Origin: Glaciimonas sp. CA11.2
GTDB taxonomy: Bacteria > Pseudomonadota > Gammaproteobacteria > Burkholderiales > Burkholderiaceae_D
NCBI RefSeq assembly: GCF_034314045.1
Contig: NZ_JAVIWL010000001.1
Coordinates: 4,898,001-4,962,000, forward strand
Reading direction: 5' to 3'
DNA length: 64,000 nt
The position numbers were made by a program, and so were the translations under genes. Of the stretch, positions 39,801 through 48,742 are shown piece by piece (position 1 is the first letter of the stretch; every line of letters begins with the position of its first letter). The notes beneath the pieces were generated by a model that was given only the letters and a program-made list of their open reading frames with translations, was not told the origin of the DNA and did no database searches.

Positions 39801-41902
39801 AGCTTGAGTACCAGAGTTTCTTTGACCAAGCGCCGGAACGGCCAGAAAGCGGCGTCTATAGCTTAGGAGGCCGTGAATATGTCAAGCTTGAAGACGAATT
39901 CTATTTACTGGAAGAGAAATCTGGACCGGGCACGGAACGTCGCGTTATGGGAGAAGGTATTCCAAACGACTTACGCCTTGATATGAAATATGACGGCGAA
40001 AACTGGCACGTAACAAATAATCATTTGATTACACCAGTCTCTGAGCTTCCTAAGACTATTACCTCTTTTGATGACGCAATAAAACAGGGGTTTAACTTAC
40101 CAGAAGGTTGGTCAGCATCGACGATGTACGTTGATAATTTTAATGCCGATCAATTTATTTTCAGCTTTCAAGATGAGAGCGGCAACATCATATATCGCCA
40201 TGGCCCGAACCAAAAAAATGCATTCGAAGAACTTTCTGCTGAGGCGTTTGAAGAAAAGCGATGCAGAGTGAGGCGAGCGCCACCTGGTACTTTGCAAGCA
40301 AGTTGTAGCATGATGGGCTTTAACATCACGCCCTTACCACGAGAGTCGGCACGGACTAAGGCAATCAATCATCTTGTTACGCTGGATATGAAAAACCTTC
40401 CTTTTTATGAGCGCTCGCTGCTTCGACTTGAAATGCTACGCGATGCTGAAAAAATTGAAAATGCGTTCCAAAAAATTCCCCAACTCGCACAAGATTTTCT
40501 CGCTTTAACCGCTCGCATGGTTAGCAAGCCGAAATTGACCGTGTCTGCCGCCAGCAAGGAGCTACGCACGTTAACATGGGGACGCGGCACTGTGCCAGCA
40601 AATAGGCTGCGGGATTTGACGCAGTTTTGGCAAGAAGTACACTTACAGCTAGAGCATGAATCCTCTGATCATTTGGGAGGGGCGGCCACTGCACTGAAAG
40701 ATGTGTGCAAACTAGGCCTGCAACTCTGCCAGACACAACAGTCTTATGGCGAATTAGCAGACCTTTACGTTGATCAGGTAAAAGAGCTGAACCACTTAAA
40801 TGATGATTACGAAACCAACTTCATCATGCCGCAACAAAAAATGACATCGCGGCTCTGGAAAACGGTATTTGGTCCCCCTCCAGCCTCAGTACTGACAGAG
40901 GCTGGAGGCTGGACATTTGCGGTGCGTGCCAAAGGCTTATCTGAAATAAGTGCTATTTATGGAGCGAAATTTGCCCACGATATTAGTGCTGCATACGCCA
41001 ATAGCTACTCACTTGCCGGTCAGTTGACAGACTGGGCGAAGAACGACCCACAACCATTCTGGCAGCATGCTTCTGCTTTTTTTCACGTTGCTGAAGAAAG
41101 TTTGACAATGGCCTACAAAGATAATTTGGTACGAACAATATCAAAATTTGGCAGTTGCGCCGCTCCCTACAACATCAATAAGCTACGCATTATCTCGCCG
41201 TCAATCAGCCCGCAAGGAATACATTACCGATATAACCTGGAAAAACATATAGAAAGCGCACCTCAGGAGGCGTCGCTCTTTGCCAACACGATTTCAGCCT
41301 ACACTTATGAAGGCGGCCCTGAGCGTGGCGAGCTTTATCTGACAACCACAACATTTTTATCACCAATCAACAACCCCAGTTCGTTGCAGGACACCTTACA
41401 ACATGAGTTGTCACATTTGGCAATACCGGACGGTCACCAGGAATTTTATCTTACAGCAGACAGATCAAAATATGGGCACTACTCAGAAAACGGTCTGCGT
41501 CGGAACGCCGACGCCATACTCAGTTCACAGGCGGCATTTCTGGGATATGCGGGAACTCAACCACAAACAAAGCAGATTTTTTTAGCGCATTTCAAAACGG
41601 TATTGCCCGCTACCCTCAAGAATTATTTGCCCGAAGGTATTAAGAACGATCTCACTGATAAACGTTTTCAGGAGTTTGTCAAAAAAGTCTTCGAAGGACC
41701 ACCCGATGAAAAAATTGCGGCATTTATGATGCCTGATCTATTTATCGCATGGCTTCAACATATGTCAATAGTATTACCTAAAGTAGGTGCTGAAAATACA
41801 AAATTGAGACATACGCGCGATGCTTCACCTAACAATATGAATGTCCAGGTCCAAAAATTTCTGGCACGTGAATTGTTTGAGGCGAGCAGTCATAAAAAGT
41901 AA
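36884..41902 (+). CDS. Giant HExxH-containing protein, copy 2
   Basis: A 1,672-residue protein of no family I recognise, paralogous along its whole length to the interrupted copy 1. It opens at a GTG that overlaps the stop of the frameshifted 5' part (GTGA), so translation may be coupled or the true N-terminus lost. A Ser/Thr/Pro-rich linker lies near residues 150-200. The C-terminal region has FLSPINNPSSLQDTLQHELS with HExxH at 1507-1511, then HLAIPDGHQEFYL and SKYGHYSENGLRRNADAIL, suggesting a zinc metallopeptidase. A CRVRRAPP site lies mid-protein and RHTRDASP near the end. No Sec signal is seen. A toxin or host-targeted effector role is speculative. Confidence 0.8.
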   Translation: MRNKAEKIAQQQEQQRTAAIREMNTPILQDSIRPLIGKTELAHAVLGLVTGINPMPIWSAYRDHPGMHFPVLANTTGRTYLVGPIERENTSTAKVEPSHLPTLKDIGNSLSESDKHIDDHLQKLPGSRRLLQVAKDAPVFLKSPYRPPDDEAKQETSASLIRSSSPPAPTVTAAPGSTPVTTSIAKSSSPTNQAYASIDKAAMLSGINAYQHWPTNVPQDERLKGIAFQRHNDHISNVYQLLDAFAPLMPRTWGNKVSVDQYEYAMLKYAMQSHRFSADGGGARIDPAEPQPAKQQAELQNDVAKLFFSALVQINGSSSAQSLEDFVHDHVSAELDTNPTLDKLSKFAVRTKATVLQRLALPALSLSGADRNRFNTLTRWFAEAVLIDIDPLFSTRLNIEHADFRHTPYHSHDSTLMSIGAGFINQFPAKTSQVLTPAVLREAGLHSVIDMSPSAWPSATGQALMRSYNWQTKNISGERLGTPSERIKFALATLIAPDIPKIRLMQEVEINEEEFLLSVNDRFNGDALHKLQSKNALNKLKLSKYNLYNYGLEHLPLWDRENLIASGNAAQLEVFVPKVILYEAKHADVSYKAVFNATSGLIIRTGSINNDAPSDYYLFSEERSWGSPVVSKITEQIHQAGSVNKYVNENHASFTSGVRFHPSNHTTFEATSTFIHAENFDKIARVVSGLQSFSPTIHERFTDASPSQPLSPTLTEEIFHSEIYALGKFIIGMIPGGNCVIAIMDTAEMIALPAKTEDGKAEQGLAVEMDALFCFTGLVKADQARYLIPSVRTPFNYRSPNEFAASKATEHLSKQPPEISPKAGLPIEHTKLEISTHLATKPEDLHFRTGISEFVDTAPATVSALPNTISVKGNTLNIPHNLSPKGLIQKMAGGPIYLVMALDGSEKKVGYLWNESEEKLELQTEQWFKGYGHLVDEDPQVFSRFMKNFPQLSSSSDVADMLYNNKILNAVRKLEYQSFFDQAPERPESGVYSLGGREYVKLEDEFYLLEEKSGPGTERRVMGEGIPNDLRLDMKYDGENWHVTNNHLITPVSELPKTITSFDDAIKQGFNLPEGWSASTMYVDNFNADQFIFSFQDESGNIIYRHGPNQKNAFEELSAEAFEEKRCRVRRAPPGTLQASCSMMGFNITPLPRESARTKAINHLVTLDMKNLPFYERSLLRLEMLRDAEKIENAFQKIPQLAQDFLALTARMVSKPKLTVSAASKELRTLTWGRGTVPANRLRDLTQFWQEVHLQLEHESSDHLGGAATALKDVCKLGLQLCQTQQSYGELADLYVDQVKELNHLNDDYETNFIMPQQKMTSRLWKTVFGPPPASVLTEAGGWTFAVRAKGLSEISAIYGAKFAHDISAAYANSYSLAGQLTDWAKNDPQPFWQHASAFFHVAEESLTMAYKDNLVRTISKFGSCAAPYNINKLRIISPSISPQGIHYRYNLEKHIESAPQEASLFANTISAYTYEGGPERGELYLTTTTFLSPINNPSSLQDTLQHELSHLAIPDGHQEFYLTADRSKYGHYSENGLRRNADAILSSQAAFLGYAGTQPQTKQIFLAHFKTVLPATLKNYLPEGIKNDLTDKRFQEFVKKVFEGPPDEKIAAFMMPDLFIAWLQHMSIVLPKVGAENTKLRHTRDASPNNMNVQVQKFLARELFEASSHKK

Positions 41903-42319
41903 AATTGGTGTAGATTTCATGGTATTTTTGCCTCATGTGCATGATGTAAGGAAGGTATGCGGTATCAAAAGCACATCGAGGTGAGTTGATATTCGTCAAC
42001 CAAAGTACCGAAAACAATGCCACAAATGAATCGAAGCGAACTTGTCGCAAAGCCAACTCACCTAGGTTCCGCAATATGCGGAAAGAATCACCCCGCTAAC
42101 GCTATCGATCTACAGACAAAATAAAGCCAATATTTAGCAAAATTCAGCATCAAAGTGGGCTCATAACAAAATTAGCTAATGAATTATTGAAGAGCCATTG
42201 AAAAAGTACTGTATATTTATACAGTACAATAGAAATTATCTTTTCCTCGTCTATTCAAATAATCTGTTAATTAAGTCAGTTAGCAAAAATGCTATCCGAC
42301 TAAACAATTGAGCTAAATT
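41903..42319. other. Intergenic region before imuA
   Basis: This A+T-rich stretch follows the giant-protein gene and contains no supported gene. It holds the LexA box listed separately, with a TTGAAA hexamer at 42198-42203 that may be part of the imuA promoter. No terminator hairpin was recognised after the giant-protein gene. Confidence 0.5.
42207..42226 (+). promoter_or_regulatory. LexA (SOS) box upstream of imuA
   Basis: TACTGTATATTTATACAGTA is a perfect CTGT-N8-ACAG palindrome with one change from the classical E. coli-type LexA consensus. It lies 93 nt before the imuA start. It places the imuA-imuB-dnaE2 cassette under DNA-damage control, as is known for this mutasome in other proteobacteria. 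Confidence 0.92.
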
Positions 42320-43198
42320 ATGTCCGCCACTCCACATATTATTGCGCCTCCTGCCGCTCGCTCCAGCAGCATATCCGTTGCTGCACAGTCGCTAGTTGAA
42401 TCGCTCCCGCATGCGTTGTGGCGCGGCAATCAAATGTCATCTTATCGCGGCGCCGTCATGACATCTGGTCATGACGCTCTGGATCAAGAACTCCCCAATC
42501 GCGGATGGCCCCATTCGGCATTAATAGAGCTTTTGTTGCAGCAAGCTGGAAGTGGTGAAATGCATTTATTGCAACCTGCCTTAACCATGCTCACGCAAGA
42601 GAATCGAAGGATCGTCCTTTTGCACCCCCCCCATTTACCCCAAATAGCAGCGTGGAGCGGCTGGGGTCTGCCTGTGCATCAATTGCTATGGATAAAGACC
42701 GCCGGAAGCGCTGATGCACTTTGGTCAGCTGAGCAGATTTTACGCAATGGTAGTTGTGGTGCTCTGGTTTTCTGGCAATCTCATATCCGTACCGATGCGC
42801 TACGACGCTTGCACCTCGCAGCACAAGCCAGCAACACCATGTTGTGGATGGTCCGACCTTTGAGCGCGGCCCATGAGTCGTCACCTGCGCCGTTAAGACT
42901 GTTGCTCCGCCCTGCACATAACGGTATCGAAGTACAACTACTCAAGCGTCGCGGACCGCAACATATTGAACCGCTTTACCTGACTTGGGCCAATAGCGAA
43001 GCATCGGATGCAGTGGAAGAAACATCAAATCCATTAATACATTCAGTCAGCACAAATATTACGGACACAAAAATACTCTCAAGAATCAACATTAAGACAA
43101 CTCAGTCCATGAAGAAGAACCAAGGGCATAACCAGGAACTCGCACTAGAAACACAAATCCAGTCTGTGGAATTGCCAGCACCGCATAACCAATATTGA
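42320..43198 (+). CDS. imuA: SOS mutagenesis protein ImuA (RecA-like)
   Basis: ImuA is a RecA-related accessory protein of the DnaE2 translesion mutasome. The family N-terminus is visible as ALWRGNQMSSYRGAVMTSGH and LDQELPNRGWPHSALIELLL, with the core LLQPALTMLTQENRRIVLLH and QLLWIKTAGSADALWSAEQI. The Walker A is degenerate, as usual for ImuA. The last 60 residues are poorly conserved and polar. It is the first gene after the LexA box; imuB follows after 50 bp. Confidence 0.92.
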   Translation: MSATPHIIAPPAARSSSISVAAQSLVESLPHALWRGNQMSSYRGAVMTSGHDALDQELPNRGWPHSALIELLLQQAGSGEMHLLQPALTMLTQENRRIVLLHPPHLPQIAAWSGWGLPVHQLLWIKTAGSADALWSAEQILRNGSCGALVFWQSHIRTDALRRLHLAAQASNTMLWMVRPLSAAHESSPAPLRLLLRPAHNGIEVQLLKRRGPQHIEPLYLTWANSEASDAVEETSNPLIHSVSTNITDTKILSRINIKTTQSMKKNQGHNQELALETQIQSVELPAPHNQY

Positions 43199-43248
43199 CG
43201 CGAATTGACTCGAACTGACGCGTACAGCCACTTTTTAGGAGGCCAATA

Positions 43249-44724
43249 ATGATGCCTTTGTGGATTGGTGTACATCTTCCTTTATTACCGCTTGAAACCT
43301 GCCGCCCGCGCTGGTCTGCACCAGGCATGATGGCGGTAATGGATCACGATCAGGTATTGACGATGACAACCGATGCTGCCGCCAGCGGTGTGCGCAGCGG
43401 AATGCGGCGCGGCGGCGTGCTGGCAATCGCTCCCCAAACTACCCTTTATGAACGGGATTTAGTCAAGGAGCAAAGTGCAATGGATGCGATAGCGCTGACA
43501 TTGTTGCAATACACACCGGAAGTCACACATGCCGAAGAAGCCAGCTTACTGCTTAACATCAGCGCCAGCCTGAGCGCTTTCGGCGGTCGCTTAGTACTCT
43601 GTCGTCGTGTGCGTGCAAGCATTGATGCGCTCGGCTTTACCGCACAAATCAGCATGGCGCCAACCGCACAAGGAGCGTGGTGTTTAGCGCGTTATGTACC
43701 GCGTTCCGGTCTACCCAAACAACGTCGCAGCGTCCGAATGGATACCGCACTGCGCTACATCCAGGCATTACCATTTTCTGTATTGCCGGCAACACATCCT
43801 TATCAAGAGTGGCTGGAAGGAATCGGCTGTCGCACCATTGCTGATCTTCGCAGATTACCGCGCGCGGGATTGCTGCGACGTAGCGACAAACGGATACTGG
43901 AAACGCTCGATTGTGCGTATGGCGTCGCACCGGAAATGTTTGAATGGGTGCAAGCCCCGAAAGAATTCTCAGCCTATCTGGAATTACCAGATCGGATAGA
44001 ACATGCCGAATCGGTCTTGTTCGGCGCACGTCACTTAATCCAGCAAATGATCGGCTGGCTGGCGGCACAACAGTTGGCGATCTCTGGTTTTGTTCTTTCA
44101 ATGGAACATGAACGCGGGCGTCAGGCAATTGCACCAAGCACTTTGGAAATAACACTCGCAGAACCGGCATGGCATGAAGCGCATTTGTTGCGCTTGCTAA
44201 AAGAGCGTCTTAGCCGTTATCAGCTAAGTGGTCCGATTATTGCCGTGCGACTGAGTGCAACCCAGGTAACCCCAATGTTGCCACCTACCGCATCACTCTT
44301 TCCTGAGCCCGGCGGCACCTCAGCTGACTATCATCGTTTGTTAGAACTCTTAACAGCACGACTCGGCGCAGAAAATGTCCTCGCGCCAGCTGCATTGGCA
44401 GATCATCGGCCAGAAGTGGCGAATGCCTGGCAAGCTGCCAGCAATACCCTTTTGCAGACGACCAATACGATCATTGCAAGCCAACGACCATTTTGGCTTT
44501 TACAACAACCACTCGCCCTGTTGGTGCGCGACCATCGACCATTTTATGGATCACCGTTAAGGTTGCTGTCGGGGCCGGAAAGAATTGAAGCCGGATGGTG
44601 GGACGAAGGACTTGCTGTACGCGATTACTTCATCGCAGAAGGCAGTGAAGCGGCGCGTTATTGGGTCTATCGCGAACGTGATGGAGAAGATATCAATTGG
44701 TATTTACACGGACTGTTTGCCTGA
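43249..44724 (+). CDS. imuB: Y-family polymerase-like mutasome protein ImuB
   Basis: ImuB is a Y-family polymerase homologue that lacks the catalytic carboxylates and acts as an adaptor linking DnaE2, ImuA and the sliding clamp. The N-terminus reads LWIGVHLPLLPLETCRPRW, without the acidic residues expected of an active enzyme. GVRSGMRRGGVLAIAPQTTL and the LEGIGCRTIADLRRLPRAGL helix-hairpin-helix follow, and the C-terminus ends RDYFIAEGSEAARYWVYRE. At 491 residues it is full length. A strong AGGAGG ribosome-binding site precedes it. Confidence 0.94.
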   Translation: MMPLWIGVHLPLLPLETCRPRWSAPGMMAVMDHDQVLTMTTDAAASGVRSGMRRGGVLAIAPQTTLYERDLVKEQSAMDAIALTLLQYTPEVTHAEEASLLLNISASLSAFGGRLVLCRRVRASIDALGFTAQISMAPTAQGAWCLARYVPRSGLPKQRRSVRMDTALRYIQALPFSVLPATHPYQEWLEGIGCRTIADLRRLPRAGLLRRSDKRILETLDCAYGVAPEMFEWVQAPKEFSAYLELPDRIEHAESVLFGARHLIQQMIGWLAAQQLAISGFVLSMEHERGRQAIAPSTLEITLAEPAWHEAHLLRLLKERLSRYQLSGPIIAVRLSATQVTPMLPPTASLFPEPGGTSADYHRLLELLTARLGAENVLAPAALADHRPEVANAWQAASNTLLQTTNTIIASQRPFWLLQQPLALLVRDHRPFYGSPLRLLSGPERIEAGWWDEGLAVRDYFIAEGSEAARYWVYRERDGEDINWYLHGLFA

Positions 44725-44899
44725 ATCCTCTCGTCTTTAATTCAGTAATGAAAATCGTCAATAAATGATAATCCCACTTAAATAAGAGTATTGGCGTACT
44801 GCATACAAACCAAGAATCACCTTCAAGAATATCAAAAATACGCGTTAAATTTTGACTTATTTTTTACTAATTAAATGTAAAGACTTCCCGTAAAGCCGC

Positions 44900-44930
44900 G
44901 TTTTATCGTTTTTTTATCGTTTTTTTTAAA
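44900..44930 (+). other. T-rich leader directly before dnaE2
   Basis: A TTTATCG unit followed by a T-run is repeated twice in tandem, ending in eight T and AAA immediately before the ATG. No Shine-Dalgarno sequence is visible. The whole 206-bp gap after imuB is A+T-rich and lacks a recognisable LexA box. Confidence 0.5.
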
Positions 44931-47900
44931 ATGAATACTCTGCCCCTAAAATCAACACTTCCGGACTATGCTGAACTGCACTGCGCCACCAACTTTAGCT
45001 TCCTGCGTGGTGCGTCGCATCCGGAAGAATTGGCTACCCGCGCTGCACAGTTAGGCTACCGCGCACTCGCCATTACCGATGAATGCTCTGTAGCTGGCGT
45101 TGTCCGCGCACATACCGAAGCCAAAATCCATAAGCTGCATCTGATTATCGGCAGCCGATTTCAGTTAGTCGACCAAGATGACAATCCGACTTTCTCAATC
45201 ATCGTATTAGCCCAAAATCGCGAAGGCTACGGTAATTTATCAGAGCTCATAACATTAGCACGTACGCGGGCTACCAAAGGATCATACCGCCTGAGCGCCG
45301 ATGATCTGACTGAACTTGATGTCGCTCCCCACTCAGATGAATGCGAGAATCCGTACGCACATCTGCGCACTCTGCCTGATTGCCTGATCATACTGTTGGC
45401 TAGTCATGGCATGAGTGCTGCCGCCCTCGCCAAACAGGCAAAGTGGCTGAAAAAAAACTTTCCACAGCGGGCCTGGATCGGTTTAACGTTGCTCCATCGT
45501 GCCGATGACGATCATCATCGTGGCATCGTCGAAATGGTGGCAAGCAAGATGTCCATTCCAATAGTTGCGACCGGCGATGTCTGCATGCATGTGCGCTCGC
45601 GCAAGCCGTTGCAGGATACGCTGACCGCTATCCGTTTGGGTAAGCCGATTGCAGCGTGCGGATATGATCTGGTACCAAATGCCGAACAGCATCTGCGGAC
45701 GCGATTGCGTCTGACTAACCTCTACTCACCTGCGGCATTAGCAGAAACCATCAACATCGCCGATTTGTGTCATTTTTCACTCGATGAACTACGTTACGAA
45801 TATCCGGATGAGTTAGTACCTGCGGGTCAGACGCCCACCACTTATCTGCGACAGGAAACCTATATCGGCGCGCACCAATTGTTTCCGGAAGGTATTCCCC
45901 TTAAGGTCCAAAAACAAGTTGAGCAAGAACTCGACCTGATCAATGACCTCGGTTATGCGTCGTACTTTTTAACCGTCTATGACATCGTTCGCTTTGCGCG
46001 CAGTCAGGACATACTATGTCAGGGACGCGGTTCGGCTGCGAATTCTGCAGTATGTTATTGCCTCGGCATTACCGCAGTGGACCCAGCGCGCAGTACGCTT
46101 TTATTTGAACGCTTTATTAGCAAGGAACGCAACGAACCACCGGATATCGACGTCGATTTTGAGCATCAGCGGCGCGAAGAAGTTATCCAATATATCTATA
46201 ATAAATACGGACGGCTGCGTGCTGCATTGACGGCAGTAGTGATCAGCTATCGTCCGCGCAGTGTATTGCGCGATGTCGGCAAAGCGCTTGGTGTTGATCT
46301 CGGCGTAGTCGATCAGGTTGCCAAATCGCATCGGTGGTGGGATGACAAGCACAATCTGGATCAGCGTTTTCTGGAGTGCGGGGTCGATCCCCAATCAGCG
46401 CTGGCCCAGCAGTGGTCAACGATATCCCATACGTTATTGGGATTTCCCCGCCATCTGTCTCAGCATCCCGGTGGCTTTGTGATTTCACGCGGCAAGTTAT
46501 CACGTTTGGTGCCGATCGAAAACGCAACGATGAAAGATCGTAGTGTTGTCCAATGGGATAAAGACGATCTGGATGCCTTGGGAATACTGAAAGTTGACAT
46601 ACTGGCGCTAGGCATGCTGACGATGCTACGGCGTGCCTTGGCGTTGGTGGCGCAACAACGCGGTGAAGCATTTGAGCTGCGCAATATTCCTGCCGAAGAT
46701 ACGGCAACCTACGACATGATTTGCAACGCCGATACCGTTGGCGTATTCCAAATTGAAAGTCGGGCTCAGATGAGCATGCTGCCGCGTTTGCGACCAAGAA
46801 AATTTTACGATCTGGTCATCGAGGTGGCAATCGTCAGGCCCGGACCGATTCAGGGCGGCATGGTACATCCTTATCTTCGCCGAAAACAAGGGCTAGAAAA
46901 AGACAACCTTCCTAATGACGAATTAAAAGCGGCTTTAGGCCGCACTTTAGGCATCCCTATTTTTCAGGAACAGGTCATGCAAATCGCCATTATCGCAGCA
47001 GGATTTACACCCGGCGAAGCAGACGGTCTGCGCCGTGCGATGGCAGCATGGAAACGAAAAGGCGGATTGGATAAATACCGTGAAAAATTGATTGCCGGGA
47101 TGACGGCAAATAATAAATATGAAAAGTCATATGCCGAAGCAATCTACAGCCAAATTCAAGGATTTGGCGAATATGGCTTTCCAGAAAGTCATGCGGCCAG
47201 TTTTGCTTTGCTGGCCTATGCCAGCGCATGGTTGAAATGTCATGAACCGGAGGCTTTTCTATGCGCGCTATTGAATAGTCAGCCAATGGGATTTTATTCG
47301 CCATCGCAACTAACGCAGGATGCCCGCCGCCATGGCGTTGAAGTGTTGCCGGTTGATGTCACCATCAGCAATTGGGAGGCAACTCTGGAAACCTGTTCTC
47401 AATCAGAAGCAACTCAATTAAATACAGCGCAGCCAAGGGCAAGACAAGCAGTAAGATTAGGACTAAATATGGTGCGCGGCTTAAGCGCCGATAGCGTGAT
47501 GGCGATCGAAGCGGCCCGTGCAATCAGAGCCTTTAGCGACATTCATGACATGGCCTTACGCGCGCATTTAAAGCGCGATCAGTTACAAGCATTGGCGGCA
47601 GCCAACGCACTGATCGCCCTATCTGGCAATCGTCGACAGGCGTTATGGCAAGCATTGATCAGCGCACCCGATAGAGATTTGTTAAAGATCGCAAAAGTAG
47701 AAGAGCCGTCGCTATTGCTAAACGCACCCAGTGAAGAAGAAAGTCTGGTCAACGATTACCGCACGCTAGGACTGACACTTGGTCGCCATCCTCTCGCATT
47801 TTTGCGCAAACAATTAAGCGCAAAACGGTTCGTTCCAGCCGATGTACTCAACACCTTTGCCAATGATCAACTGGCCCGTGGCTGCGGCATCGTCACTGTT

Positions 47901-48149
47901 CGGCAACGTCCCGGCACAGCAAAAGGCACCATGTTTGTCACCATCGAAGACGAGACCGGTTCAATCAATGTCATTGTCTGGCCTGGATTAGTCGAAAAAC
48001 AGCGCAAAGAATTGCTCAGCGCCACCCTTCTCGGCGTCTATGGCATTTGGCAATCCAAGGACAACGTCAGACATCTGGTCGCTAAACGACTGGTGGATTT
48101 ATCTGCATTACTTGGGCAATTACAGACTAGCAGCCGAGATTTTTGTTAA
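44931..48149 (+). CDS. dnaE2: Error-prone DNA polymerase DnaE2
   Basis: DnaE2 is the C-family translesion polymerase of the SOS mutasome. The PHP domain opens with YAELHCATNFSFLRGASHPE, and the catalytic palm Asp residues lie in PPDIDVDFEHQRREEVIQYI (Asp at 405, 407 and 409). QGRGSAANSAVCYCLGITAV and VGVFQIESRAQMSMLPRLRP are typical. The C-terminal OB-fold region reads GTMFVTIEDETGSINVIVWP. At 1,072 residues it is full length. The ATG has no Shine-Dalgarno and follows a T-rich leader. Confidence 0.96.
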   Translation: MNTLPLKSTLPDYAELHCATNFSFLRGASHPEELATRAAQLGYRALAITDECSVAGVVRAHTEAKIHKLHLIIGSRFQLVDQDDNPTFSIIVLAQNREGYGNLSELITLARTRATKGSYRLSADDLTELDVAPHSDECENPYAHLRTLPDCLIILLASHGMSAAALAKQAKWLKKNFPQRAWIGLTLLHRADDDHHRGIVEMVASKMSIPIVATGDVCMHVRSRKPLQDTLTAIRLGKPIAACGYDLVPNAEQHLRTRLRLTNLYSPAALAETINIADLCHFSLDELRYEYPDELVPAGQTPTTYLRQETYIGAHQLFPEGIPLKVQKQVEQELDLINDLGYASYFLTVYDIVRFARSQDILCQGRGSAANSAVCYCLGITAVDPARSTLLFERFISKERNEPPDIDVDFEHQRREEVIQYIYNKYGRLRAALTAVVISYRPRSVLRDVGKALGVDLGVVDQVAKSHRWWDDKHNLDQRFLECGVDPQSALAQQWSTISHTLLGFPRHLSQHPGGFVISRGKLSRLVPIENATMKDRSVVQWDKDDLDALGILKVDILALGMLTMLRRALALVAQQRGEAFELRNIPAEDTATYDMICNADTVGVFQIESRAQMSMLPRLRPRKFYDLVIEVAIVRPGPIQGGMVHPYLRRKQGLEKDNLPNDELKAALGRTLGIPIFQEQVMQIAIIAAGFTPGEADGLRRAMAAWKRKGGLDKYREKLIAGMTANNKYEKSYAEAIYSQIQGFGEYGFPESHAASFALLAYASAWLKCHEPEAFLCALLNSQPMGFYSPSQLTQDARRHGVEVLPVDVTISNWEATLETCSQSEATQLNTAQPRARQAVRLGLNMVRGLSADSVMAIEAARAIRAFSDIHDMALRAHLKRDQLQALAAANALIALSGNRRQALWQALISAPDRDLLKIAKVEEPSLLLNAPSEEESLVNDYRTLGLTLGRHPLAFLRKQLSAKRFVPADVLNTFANDQLARGCGIVTVRQRPGTAKGTMFVTIEDETGSINVIVWPGLVEKQRKELLSATLLGVYGIWQSKDNVRHLVAKRLVDLSALLGQLQTSSRDFC

Positions 48150-48493
48150 ACGCATTTACCGCAAGATTATTTACTTGTAGCAGAGCAAATCGACCCCGCC
48201 AATCAGTGTACGATTTTATCGCGCCTTAACACTTCTCGAACTTCTGACTTCGACCGAGATTGTATGAAAACGCAAAAGCAGGAAATTTTCGTGGGTAGAG
48301 TGATCATTGCCGATATCGTGACGATCACGTAGCGACCGTTTTATGGTGCCGATTGTTATGTGCACCGAATTTTTCTGCGTTTTCACACAGCCTCGGCCAA
48401 AAGCGGACGTGTAATCGCTATCGAAAAAAAGTGAGCGCACACGCCCTTGCAGGCTATCAAAGAAGTAAAGAAATGCGAATCAAAGAACAGCAC
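48150..48493. other. Intergenic region after dnaE2
   Basis: No gene, terminator hairpin with T-tract or repeat was convincingly seen in these 344 bases. A short GTGATC...GATCAC palindrome near 48300-48330 may be incidental. Confidence 0.4.
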
Positions 48494-48742
48494 CTACCGA
48501 TAGAAAGATTCGACCGTGCCTTTCACTTTAGTCATTAAGGGGTTGCCCTTCCGATCTAGCGCCTTTCCGGCCGGGACTTTAATCCATCCCTCGCTGATAC
48601 AATATTCCTCAACATCGAAGCGTTCTTTATCGTTAAGTTTAATACCAACATCATGTTCAAATATGGCCGCATTATGGAAAGGGCTACGAGGATCGACTGA
48701 GAGCCGATCAGGAAGTGGGGGGCGGTTTTGGGTATCGTTCAT
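48494..48742 (-). CDS. DUF3297 family small protein
   Basis: An 82-residue protein with the strongly conserved DUF3297 pattern: PPLPDRLSVDPRSPFHNAAI, FEHDVGIKLNDKERFDVEEY, CISEGWIKVPAGKALDRKGN and KVKGTVESFYR. The function of the family is unknown. I start at the ATG at 48742 (MNDTQNRPP); a TTG five codons upstream is possible. It is encoded alone on the minus strand. Confidence 0.88.
   Translation of the reverse strand: MNDTQNRPPLPDRLSVDPRSPFHNAAIFEHDVGIKLNDKERFDVEEYCISEGWIKVPAGKALDRKGNPLMTKVKGTVESFYR

Noticed and set aside
48300..48330. GTGATC...GATCAC palindrome after dnaE2 as an operator
   Set aside because: Short arms, no adjacent gene start, and no second copy in the window.
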